A stretch of 64,000 nucleotides of DNA, taken from assembly GCA_029260395.1 (NCBI GenBank), contig JAJDDJ010000001.1, forward strand, positions 372,001-436,000. Direction: 5' to 3'. The notes beneath the pieces are model-generated. The model saw only the letters and a list, made by a program, of their open reading frames with translations, searched no databases and was not told where the DNA came from. Positions 43,376-51,345 of this stretch are shown one piece after another (position 1 is the stretch's first letter; every line of letters begins with the position of its first letter). Both the position numbers and the translations under genes were made by a program. The stretch comes from Phycisphaerales bacterium (GTDB taxonomy: Bacteria; Planctomycetota; Phycisphaerae; Phycisphaerales; UBA1924).

Positions 43376-45402
43376 CGGACACCGGTTTCCTGGCGGTCCT
43401 CGGTGCGCTGCCTGCGCAGATCGGTGATGTACTGGCGGTGCTGCTCGATGCCCGCGGGCATGGGGAAGATGACATCGAAGACCGGAGTGTTGTTGGCCTC
43501 TGCGTTGCGGTCGACGACGTCTTTGAAGCGAGCGAGGATGATGTCGTAGCCCCAGACCTGGAGCTCGGCGGGTGCTGAGCCGTACATGGTTTCGGCGATC
43601 TCGATGGGGAGTGTGCCGGCGAGCTGGGCGAACAGCGTGCCGGCCATTTCGCGGAAATCACGGGGCATGTCCTCGGTTCGGCCTGTCTCGCCGCTGGCTG
43701 TGGTCACCTGTATCTGCTTCTGCATGTAGTACCGGTGGACCTGGGCCGCGTACTGGTACTCGCGGTCGAACAGCTCGCCGTCTCCCGCGGCCAGCCCGTT
43801 CATGTACGCGCCAAAGAGCGAGCCTGTGATCTCCTGCTTGGCCACGTACGCCGAGAGGATGCGGTCGTCTTTGAGCTCGTTGGCGACGAACTCGTCGAGC
43901 GTGGTGCCGAGCTCGACCATGCGGTCGGGGTTGTTGGTGTTCTGGCCCGGCCAGGCGATCAGCTGGTCGAGCATGTGGTTGGCGCGTGCGTACTCGCCCC
44001 GGCGGTAGAGCGTGCGGATGGCATCCCGCATGAAGTTCTCGTAACCGGCGGCGAAGGCGCGGTAGGGTCGCTTGCCGTGCTCGGTCCACCACAGCGCGAG
44101 CAGGTTCTGGCGGTTGGCCATCTCCTCGGGCGTGAGGTTCTCCCACGCGGCGCTGTCGGGGTTGAGGATGTCGTCGCGTTCCTGGAGCAACTGGCCGTAG
44201 GACTCGATGAAGTGCGTGTTGGGGGAGTTCATGTAGAACCCGCCCCTGCCTTCGACATCGTCGAGCATGCTGTAGTACACATCGCCCGAGCGGTAGAGCT
44301 CCTGGAGCGACTGGTAGACCACGCGGTCGGCGTTGACGAAATCGAAGTCTTTGCGGTTGCGGGCGGTCCACCGGCTCATCGCCTGCTCGACGCCTCGGGC
44401 GGACCAGTAAAGCGAGTGCGTCGCCGCGTGCCGCCAGTCGAGCGGGCCGAACTTCTCGGTGTACGCGACCATCCGCCAAGGCTCCATGTGGTACTCGTCC
44501 ACGAGGATGCGCTTGCGGGCGTGCGGGACGAACGCCTGCCAAGCCTTGGCCATCTCGGGGTCGGCGAGCAGCTCGATGAACGCCTGCACCTTGGGGTCGT
44601 CGTCGCTCGTGTACTCGACGCGCCTGGGCGAGGCGAGTGCTGCGGTGTAGCGGGCGTGGAGCCTCAGCAGCCGCATGCTCACCGGGTCGATGCCCTGGGC
44701 GCGCAGCTCGGTGAGCAGCGCGGGCACGGTTGATTCTTCGATCTGCGAGAGCGATTCCGGAGCCTCGGCAACCCGCTTGAGCCAACCCAGATAGGCGGCG
44801 GTCGCGCCCTCGCGGTCGCGGGTCTCGACTGTTCTTGCGGGTGGCTCGCCCAGCACGACGGTCCATTCCTCGGCGATGGCACGCTTGTAGTACTGGTTGG
44901 CGTCGTCGGTGATGCCGCCGATTTTGTGGAGGTAGAACCAGCTCAGCTCCTTGTGCAGGAGCATGTCGTTGGGGTTAGCAGGGATGGCCTCGTCACGCAG
45001 CAGCCGCACGCCCGCGTTGACCCACTCCCAGCGTTCTTCGGGTGTCTGCGTCGCGACGGAGATGTTGTACGCCATGTTCCACGCGTGGAAGACCCACACG
45101 CGTGGGAAGCGCGGCTGGAGCGTGGTGATAGCGCGGCTCAGCTCGATCGCCTCGTGGTACTCGCCGGCTTCCTTGAGCTCGTTGGCGCGGATCCACAGGT
45201 AGTTGACGAAGATGCCCTTGAACGCGCCCAACGCGATGCCCAGGGCCACCTCGGGCGGGTCGCCCTCGCTGAGCTGATCGGTCACCATCAGCTGGTTTCG
45301 TCCGGCTGAGTCCGAGACGCCAGCGCCCGTGAACCCAGCGCCGACGAGGCTCAAGCCCGCGATGCTTACTGCGGCGAGTTGGATCAGGCGGTTGTGTCGC
45401 AT
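43372..45402 (-). CDS. Signal-anchored TPR-like protein beside an ABC-2 exporter
   Basis: A 676-residue protein with an N-terminal membrane or signal segment (RLIQLAAVSIAGLSLVGAGF) and then mostly helical sequence. Early helices have TPR character (KEAGEYHEAIELSRAITTLQ, HKIGGITDDANQYYKRAI). The later two-thirds are Trp/Tyr-rich with W/R clusters (MEPWRMVAYTEKFGPLDWRH, YRGGYARANHML-like). I know no function. The ATG at 45402 (MRHNRL) fits better than the earlier in-frame starts, and it follows the ABC-2 permease stop by 34 bases. It is the last gene of a minus-strand operon of SPFH and ABC genes, and probably faces the periplasm as a scaffold of that exporter (inference). Confidence 0.6.
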   Translation of the reverse strand: MRHNRLIQLAAVSIAGLSLVGAGFTGAGVSDSAGRNQLMVTDQLSEGDPPEVALGIALGAFKGIFVNYLWIRANELKEAGEYHEAIELSRAITTLQPRFPRVWVFHAWNMAYNISVATQTPEERWEWVNAGVRLLRDEAIPANPNDMLLHKELSWFYLHKIGGITDDANQYYKRAIAEEWTVVLGEPPARTVETRDREGATAAYLGWLKRVAEAPESLSQIEESTVPALLTELRAQGIDPVSMRLLRLHARYTAALASPRRVEYTSDDDPKVQAFIELLADPEMAKAWQAFVPHARKRILVDEYHMEPWRMVAYTEKFGPLDWRHAATHSLYWSARGVEQAMSRWTARNRKDFDFVNADRVVYQSLQELYRSGDVYYSMLDDVEGRGGFYMNSPNTHFIESYGQLLQERDDILNPDSAAWENLTPEEMANRQNLLALWWTEHGKRPYRAFAAGYENFMRDAIRTLYRRGEYARANHMLDQLIAWPGQNTNNPDRMVELGTTLDEFVANELKDDRILSAYVAKQEITGSLFGAYMNGLAAGDGELFDREYQYAAQVHRYYMQKQIQVTTASGETGRTEDMPRDFREMAGTLFAQLAGTLPIEIAETMYGSAPAELQVWGYDIILARFKDVVDRNAEANNTPVFDVIFPMPAGIEQHRQYITDLRRQRTEDRQETGVR

Positions 45403-45436
45403 GAGATCGGTTCGAATGGGCGGTTTACCAGTGGTT

Positions 45437-47509
45437 CTACTTGCCGGAGTACATCGCGAGTTCGCGCCGGCGGAAGATTGTTGAGGCCGCGACAAAGAGC
45501 AGAGCGGTGACCGCTCCGAGCGAGACGAGCGAAACCAGAGCATCGCTCCACGAGATCAGCTCGCCCCCGATGATCGAGCCGATGGGGTCGAGACGGTCGT
45601 ACACGCTGAACAGCTCGCCTACGCCGATGGTGATCATGGCGGCGATGAACTTGAAGATCTGGAACGCGCCGTCGTCGGTGTGCCAGCCGAAGACCTCTAC
45701 GCTTTTGAGCAGGTACGACGAGCCCTCGGCCGCGAGGAACGAACCGAACGAGACCGTGCACGCCACCGGGAAGCTCAGGAAGGTCGCAGCGGCGATGGTG
45801 AGCATAGAGAGGAACGCGAGCTTGACCCAGAGCAGCGCCATGCCGCGCATAAAGTTCTGCCGATACCCGCCCGCCTGGTAGCTGATCTCCATGCCGTCGG
45901 GCGGGAAGGTGATGGTGGCATCGTTGCCGACGATGAGCAGTTGGTTGGTGTTGCGGTCCATCGCGAGCCGGCCGTTGATGACTTCGAGGTAGAGCGAGCC
46001 GTCTTCTTCCACGATATCCCTGGTGTCGTATACATTGCCCTGCACCGTGCCCTCTTCCACGGCCTTTCTGGCTTCGTCGAACTTGGCATCGGACACGCGG
46101 AACACCGCGCCGTCCCCGAGGATCACGCACGGTGTAATCTGCACGGTCTGGTACACGCCTGCGCCGAGGATCTCAGGGATCGGGATCATCGGGCCGTAGG
46201 CGAACGACACGTTGACGCGGATGTTGGGCGCGTTGGACCCGACGTTGACGCGGTGGCGAAAGATAAGCGGCAGGTTCTGCTCTCGCGCACGATCGAGCCC
46301 CTTGAACTCGTACCGCCTGTTTCGGCCCGGTGCGACGGCGCGGAACTGGTCTGTGTATGACTTGTGGAGCGACTCTTCGACCTCTTTACGCTGGCCTGGG
46401 TCGGTGGCAAACTCGGGCGTGGCCATCCGCTCGTTCTCGATGTACCGCTCGACATCCGCCTGAAAATCGGGTGAACTGATCTTCAATGGTTCATCGAGAT
46501 GCACAGCTACGCGGGCGCTGAGCACCCGCTGCTCGAGCGCGAGACGGTCGGGCGCGACCACGCCGAGCGAAGTGCTGTCCGCGACGTACGCGACCGACTC
46601 CCCTACCGCGGGCTGGCCGCGGAGGTACTCGACAAAGCCGAAGATGCCCGCGGCGCACACCGTGAGCAGCACGGCATTGAGCCCGACCACACCCAGCCAC
46701 TTGCCGAGCACGTAGGCCCACGCCGAGACCGGCTTGGTCATGGTCTGCCAGATGATCTTGTCACGCTGCTCGATCGTCAGCGTCGCGGCGCTGAACAGAA
46801 TCGTGAGGATCGCGATGACCCAGAACGAGAGACCCGTGCCGAAGCTCATGAACGCCTGCACGCGGTACCGAAGCGGCTGGTCGTCGTTCAGCACGCCGGG
46901 CAGCGCTGCGAGCAGCAGCATCACCATGACGATGAACACGAGCGATATCTTCATGCGCACGGCTTCGGCCAGCACGTTCTTGGCAATCGCCAGCACCGGG
47001 CCAGGCCCGCTGAACAGCGCCCGCAGGCCCTGCAAGAGCACCGTGAAGCTCATCACAAGCCCCGCCAGGCCGAGACCCGACAGGCCGATGGCGCGCGTGC
47101 GGTCCATCAGCACAAGCGGATAGAGCACGAGGCCGCAGATCAGCAGGATGCCCAGGTACGTGAGGCCTACTCCCAGCCAGATCGCGCCGATGGCTACGCC
47201 GCCCACCGCGAGTGCGACGACGGCAAAGCCGGTGGGATCGGAACGGGCCGCGAGCACGTCATCGAGCGCGCGCGCGCTGCGGCTGGTCGCGGCTTCGTTG
47301 ATAGCCGACGGGGTGTCGCTCGCTGAAGGCTCGACCTCGACGGCAGCGGGACCAGATGGCGAGTCGGTGCTTACGGGCGCATTGACGCGGACCGTGTACG
47401 CGACGATCAGCCCGATGACCAGCAGCGCAACGACCGCCGACGCGATCGACTTGAACGCCCGCGATTGCTGCGCGCGGTTCAGGCTGGCCAGACGATCGCC
47501 GAGTGTCAT
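45437..47509 (-). CDS. ABC-2-type permease with a large extracytoplasmic domain
   Basis: A 690-residue membrane protein. One membrane helix near 25-42 precedes an acidic Ser/Pro-rich stretch, then further hydrophobic segments follow. From about 175 an ABC-2 permease pattern appears (AEAVRMKISLVFIVMV, EQRDKIIWQTMTKPVSAWAY, VLGKWLGVVGLN). A soluble, likely extracytoplasmic, insert of about 230 residues (about 315-545) precedes the last membrane helices. The 'DK(I/T)...(T/V)(M/V)(T/S)KP(V/I)S' block recurs in the plus-strand permease at 53728-55155, so the two are related. It overlaps the upstream ATPase gene by 4 bases and would form the exporter with it. Substrate unknown. Confidence 0.75.
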   Translation of the reverse strand: MTLGDRLASLNRAQQSRAFKSIASAVVALLVIGLIVAYTVRVNAPVSTDSPSGPAAVEVEPSASDTPSAINEAATSRSARALDDVLAARSDPTGFAVVALAVGGVAIGAIWLGVGLTYLGILLICGLVLYPLVLMDRTRAIGLSGLGLAGLVMSFTVLLQGLRALFSGPGPVLAIAKNVLAEAVRMKISLVFIVMVMLLLAALPGVLNDDQPLRYRVQAFMSFGTGLSFWVIAILTILFSAATLTIEQRDKIIWQTMTKPVSAWAYVLGKWLGVVGLNAVLLTVCAAGIFGFVEYLRGQPAVGESVAYVADSTSLGVVAPDRLALEQRVLSARVAVHLDEPLKISSPDFQADVERYIENERMATPEFATDPGQRKEVEESLHKSYTDQFRAVAPGRNRRYEFKGLDRAREQNLPLIFRHRVNVGSNAPNIRVNVSFAYGPMIPIPEILGAGVYQTVQITPCVILGDGAVFRVSDAKFDEARKAVEEGTVQGNVYDTRDIVEEDGSLYLEVINGRLAMDRNTNQLLIVGNDATITFPPDGMEISYQAGGYRQNFMRGMALLWVKLAFLSMLTIAAATFLSFPVACTVSFGSFLAAEGSSYLLKSVEVFGWHTDDGAFQIFKFIAAMITIGVGELFSVYDRLDPIGSIIGGELISWSDALVSLVSLGAVTALLFVAASTIFRRRELAMYSGK

Positions 47510-48792
47510 GCGCGAGGCCCCGGCCTTGGCTTGTCGCCGGTGTCATCGTCGTCGGTGTCGTCGCCCGAATCGAGCAGGGAGCCGATCACGTCGTCGTCGG
47601 GCTCGGCCACATCAACTGGCACGGGTGCCGTCGGCGGAACCTCACGGGTGGGTTCGTCTGCCGAGTCCACGAGTTCATCGAGCACGCCGGGGTCGTGCGA
47701 TTCAGTCGCGTCGGTTACTTCGGGTTCGGTGGCATCAGAAACCGGAGCCGGAGGTGCCGAGCCATCATCGGTAAGGCGGTCGAGCAGGGCGTCGGCCTGT
47801 TCCTCGACGGGCGCGGTCGCCAGGAATGCGGCGGTTTGGCCCGCGTGTGTCGCGCCGCTGGTGGAGACCCGCTCGGCCCGTGCTCGCTCGACGATCTCGA
47901 GAAACTTCTGTTCGAGGGTCTGCCGGGGGCGATCGACTGAATGGATCGACCGCTCGCCGCCGGTGCGCCTGCGGACCAACTCGTCGATCTCGGCGAGCGT
48001 CTCTTCGTCGAGTTCATCGAAGGTCACGCGCGTGCGGTTGGGGCTGGTGAGCAGGTCGTCGCATGTGCCCTCTTCGCGCTTGCGCCCGCCGTAAAGGATC
48101 GCCATGCGGTCGACACAGTCCTCGACATCGGCAAGCAAGTGGCTTGAAAGCAGCACGGTCTTGCCGCGCTTGCCGAGCGACACGATCAGGTCCTTGACCT
48201 GGCGTGTGCCGATCGGATCGAGGCCGGTGGTGGGCTCATCGAGGATGAGCAGGTCCGGGTCGTTGATGAGCGCCTGGGCGAGTCCGATGCGCCGCTGCAT
48301 GCCCTTGGAGTACTCTCGCACGGGGCGGTACTGGGCGTGGACGAGGCCGACCATCTCAAGCAGCTCATCGATGCGCTGCCTGCGTGTGTTGCGGTCGAGC
48401 TTGAAGAGTTTGCCGTAGTAGTCGAGCGTCTCGCGGGCGTTGAGAAACGGGTAGAGGTAGCTCTCCTCGGGCAGGTAACCGATGCGGGCCTTAACGCCTA
48501 CATCGGTCGGGGGCTTACCGAAGACCGATACGCGGCCGCGCGTCGGCCTTAGAAGTCCGAGCAGCACCTTGATGGTCGTGCTCTTACCCGAGCCGTTGGG
48601 ACCGAGCAAACCGAAAATTTCACCCGGGTAGATGACAAAATCGAGCGTGTCGACGGCGCGGGCACGATCGCGGAGCCAAAAGTCCTTGAAGATTCGGCTC
48701 AGGCCGCGAACCTCGACAACCGGGGCCGAGTCCTTGTTGGCGGGCGCTGTCCCTTGAATGACAGCAGCGGGTTTGGCGGGTTCAGGTGCCAC
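47506..48792 (-). CDS. ABC transporter ATPase with long acidic C-terminal tail
   Basis: A 428-residue ATPase of the CcmA/DrrA export type. Walker A GLLGPNGSGKST (about 57-68), signature YSKGMQRRIGLAQAL, Walker B LLILDEPTTGLDP and a switch histidine in VLLSSHLLADVED are all present, so it should be active. After the domain (about 270) a further 150 residues run through a DELDEETLAEIDELV helix to a disordered Asp/Glu/Pro/Thr-rich tail ending near DDDDTGD. The tail is unusual for the family and could be a protein-binding arm. GTG start with GGAGG at 6 bases. It is 14 bases downstream of hflK and overlaps the permease by 4 bases. Confidence 0.88.
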   Translation of the reverse strand: MAPEPAKPAAVIQGTAPANKDSAPVVEVRGLSRIFKDFWLRDRARAVDTLDFVIYPGEIFGLLGPNGSGKSTTIKVLLGLLRPTRGRVSVFGKPPTDVGVKARIGYLPEESYLYPFLNARETLDYYGKLFKLDRNTRRQRIDELLEMVGLVHAQYRPVREYSKGMQRRIGLAQALINDPDLLILDEPTTGLDPIGTRQVKDLIVSLGKRGKTVLLSSHLLADVEDCVDRMAILYGGRKREEGTCDDLLTSPNRTRVTFDELDEETLAEIDELVRRRTGGERSIHSVDRPRQTLEQKFLEIVERARAERVSTSGATHAGQTAAFLATAPVEEQADALLDRLTDDGSAPPAPVSDATEPEVTDATESHDPGVLDELVDSADEPTREVPPTAPVPVDVAEPDDDVIGSLLDSGDDTDDDDTGDKPRPGPRA

Positions 48793-48806
48793 GGCGAGCC
48801 TCCGAT

Positions 48807-50237
48807 TTAGTTCGTCTCGAGCTTGAGGCCCGTTGTGGATCGGTATCGCTGGTCGCGGCGATCCTGCTCTCGCTGCTGGAGCGCCTGCTCACCGCGCCTC
48901 CGGCGAAGATCTTTGAGCTGTTCTTTCTCGGTCTCCGGGTCGGAGTTGATCATCACGCGGATCTCGCCCGTGGACGGAGCGGTAAACGTGCGCACGTTGG
49001 GCATCGACATGAACGCCTGCAGGGCTTCTTTCCAATCCTGCTTGACCATCACGATCGGGTTGCTTTTGTACTGGGCGAGCTTGGCATCGTAAATCTGCGC
49101 ATCGCCCCGCGCCCGGCTGACGATCTCCGAACGCTGCTGACGGGCGAAGCTCAGTTCTTCGGCGACCATTCCCGCGATCGGCCGCCCGCCGCCGCCCTCC
49201 ATGACGGAGAAAATCTCGTCGAGCGTGGCATCCGCTGCGGCATCCTGCTCGGTCTCCAGCTCCCGCTCGAAGCGGTCGATCAGCTCGCCCAACCGCGGCG
49301 CGGCCTGACCCGCCACGCTGTTGAGCGCCTCGTTGGCATCACGTCGGGCATCTTCCATCGCCTTGCTCGCGTTGGACGCTGCGGTCTGAACGCCCGCGAA
49401 CTGCGCCTTCACAAACACCGGCGGCATCTTGTCATCAAGCGAAAGCGTCTCGATCCGGATGCCCGAGCCGATCTCGTCGAGCGTGCTCTGGGCGATGGCT
49501 TGTGCGCGCCTTGCAACGGATGCCTCCTGCGACGATGACTGCTTGAGAATCTCGTCGATCGTGACCTCGGCGACCGCACGCACCGCACCCCGCTTGGCTG
49601 CGGCCATCACCATGCGCTCGGCATCGGACGGATGAATGCTCGAAGCGAACGCGAAGGCATCGGTGCGGGAGTAATCCACCACCCAGCGAGCATGAACTAT
49701 GCCGCCGTCGGCGGTAATGAGCGAGCCGTCGTCGCCGGGGACGAGCGTTCGGCTTCGGCGGAGCTGGTCAACGGTGACCTGCTCCTCGCGTCCGGGCGCA
49801 ACGAATGGCCAGAAGTCGCGGTAGATCTTCTCTCGCTGCGTGCCGGTGTTGACCTTGACCATTTCACCAATTGGATAGGGCCAGCTGAACTGAAACCCGG
49901 GCGACAAGTCGCGGTCGGTCGCCTGGCCGAAAACCACACGCACGCCCCGCTCGTCGGTGCCGACGGATTGAAACCCGCTTAGTACGTAGAGCACCGCGAG
50001 CACCACCATCGCCGCCTGGATAAGGCGGAACGTGACTTTGAGCGCCTCGGCGAGCGAGCGGTTGGCCTGCTCGAGCGAGTCATCGGGCCTGGCCCTCGAG
50101 GCAAGTCCGCGCCGAGCGGGCCGGCCCGAACCGCGTGTCTTGATGAGTTCACCGCGCTCAGCGGGCACCTCGAACAACTCGCCATCGGGCGGCGTGTTCT
50201 CCGCCGGGTTGTTGGGCAGGTCCTGGTCGTCGCTCAC
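48807..50237 (-). CDS. hflK: HflK-like SPFH/band-7 protein
   Basis: A 476-residue type II membrane protein. A 65-residue cytoplasmic N-terminus is followed by a single membrane helix (about 76-95). An SPFH domain comes next, opening FQSVGTDERGVRVVFGQA (about 97-114) and including PGFQFSWPYPIGEM. A long coiled-coil (about 280-400) follows. HflK and HflC form a large membrane cage around FtsH, shaping its proteolysis, in E. coli. It is longer than E. coli HflK (419). The order here is hflC then hflK, the reverse of E. coli. It overlaps hflC by 4 bases (GTGA-type) and lies 14 bases from the ABC ATPase. Confidence 0.8.
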   Translation of the reverse strand: MSDDQDLPNNPAENTPPDGELFEVPAERGELIKTRGSGRPARRGLASRARPDDSLEQANRSLAEALKVTFRLIQAAMVVLAVLYVLSGFQSVGTDERGVRVVFGQATDRDLSPGFQFSWPYPIGEMVKVNTGTQREKIYRDFWPFVAPGREEQVTVDQLRRSRTLVPGDDGSLITADGGIVHARWVVDYSRTDAFAFASSIHPSDAERMVMAAAKRGAVRAVAEVTIDEILKQSSSQEASVARRAQAIAQSTLDEIGSGIRIETLSLDDKMPPVFVKAQFAGVQTAASNASKAMEDARRDANEALNSVAGQAAPRLGELIDRFERELETEQDAAADATLDEIFSVMEGGGGRPIAGMVAEELSFARQQRSEIVSRARGDAQIYDAKLAQYKSNPIVMVKQDWKEALQAFMSMPNVRTFTAPSTGEIRVMINSDPETEKEQLKDLRRRRGEQALQQREQDRRDQRYRSTTGLKLETN

Positions 50238-51244
50238 CGCTCACCCCCCGCAGCCGAATCAGCCCCGGCGAGCAGCGGCACAGCATCGAGCCCAAAGCCA
50301 GGAAGCTTGCCATCTTCTGCGGCCTGGAACTTGTCAATGTTGAGCAGACTCAGGCCCGGCGAATCAGCGGTAAGAATCAACGTGATCCTCTGGCCGTAGG
50401 TCTGCTTCATGAAGTCGATGCCCGCGAGGAACGTGGCAAGCTCCGGAAGCTCATCCATCTGCGAGGTGAACTTCGAAGCCTCGATTACGCCGGTCTGGCG
50501 AATCTCCTCGGCGCGCAGCCGGGCGAACGCGAGAATGCGCTGCGCATCAGACGAAGCCTTGGTTCGGATCGCCACGGCGGCAGCGGCGCCCTCGTCCTCA
50601 AGCTCTTTAGCGAGGCGGTCTCGGGTAGCGGCCATCTGGTCGTTGATCGCGCCCGTCGTCTCCTCACCCAAAAGGATTCGGCTGATGCCCACCTGCACGG
50701 CCTCGATGCCGTAGTCCGAGAGCGACTGGCCCTGCTCGCCCGACCGCTTGAGCGCTTCCATCATCGCGGCTTCAAGCTCGGGAATCTTGGAGGCCCCCAC
50801 CTCGGGGGTGAACAAGCCGCTCAGCTCGAAACGGCCCGTCTCGGCCATCGCTCCGCGGAGCAGCGTGGTAAGCAGCGAATTGGCCCGGTCGTAATGGTCG
50901 TCAGCGCGCCGGCCCGCGTTCGAGAATCGCTTGAAGAACTCAAGTGGCTCCGACACCCGCCACACGAGGAACGACTCGACGATAATCTGCTTGTCGTCGG
51001 CGGTCTGTTGAGCTTCGAGCCTCGTCTCAAGAAGCCGCGCCCGCGTGTCGTAAGTCGTAACCGACTGAATCGGATACGGCATCTTGAATCGCAGCCCGGG
51101 CTCATTGATGGTGGACTCCTCGCTTGCCTTGCCGAACGTGGTGAGCACCGCGGCCTCGGTGAAGCGAACCGAATACGTCAGCGTGACCGCCAACAGCATC
51201 AGCACAAACAAGATCGCGAGGACAAAGATAATCAGTCGCTGCAC
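50234..51244 (-). CDS. hflC: HflC-like SPFH/band-7 protein
   Basis: A 336-residue protein with an N-terminal membrane helix (about 3-24), SPFH domain opening VRFTEAAVLTTFGKA, and the GLRFKMPYPIQSV block. A helical coiled-coil ends near 290, with the EAS..F.SQM..LPE pattern of the HflC tail. It pairs with HflK (overlap 4 bases downstream). GTG start with GGAG about 9 bases upstream. It is preceded by a third SPFH gene after 101 bases. Confidence 0.82.
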   Translation of the reverse strand: MQRLIIFVLAILFVLMLLAVTLTYSVRFTEAAVLTTFGKASEESTINEPGLRFKMPYPIQSVTTYDTRARLLETRLEAQQTADDKQIIVESFLVWRVSEPLEFFKRFSNAGRRADDHYDRANSLLTTLLRGAMAETGRFELSGLFTPEVGASKIPELEAAMMEALKRSGEQGQSLSDYGIEAVQVGISRILLGEETTGAINDQMAATRDRLAKELEDEGAAAAVAIRTKASSDAQRILAFARLRAEEIRQTGVIEASKFTSQMDELPELATFLAGIDFMKQTYGQRITLILTADSPGLSLLNIDKFQAAEDGKLPGFGLDAVPLLAGADSAAGGER

Positions 51245-51345
51245 GCTTTAGCACTCCTGCTGCACGGGTCTTGGCTCGCTCGGTGCGGGCCCATCGGTCG
51301 GCTAGTCGGCCCCATAGAGCGGGACGTTCATTTGTCTGCTAACGG

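Noticed and set aside
43267-44866. Several long open frames on both strands overlapping the 676-residue TPR-like gene
   Set aside because: They are out-of-frame shadows of the minus-strand gene; one is an Arg/Pro/Ala-rich product typical of a shifted high-GC frame.
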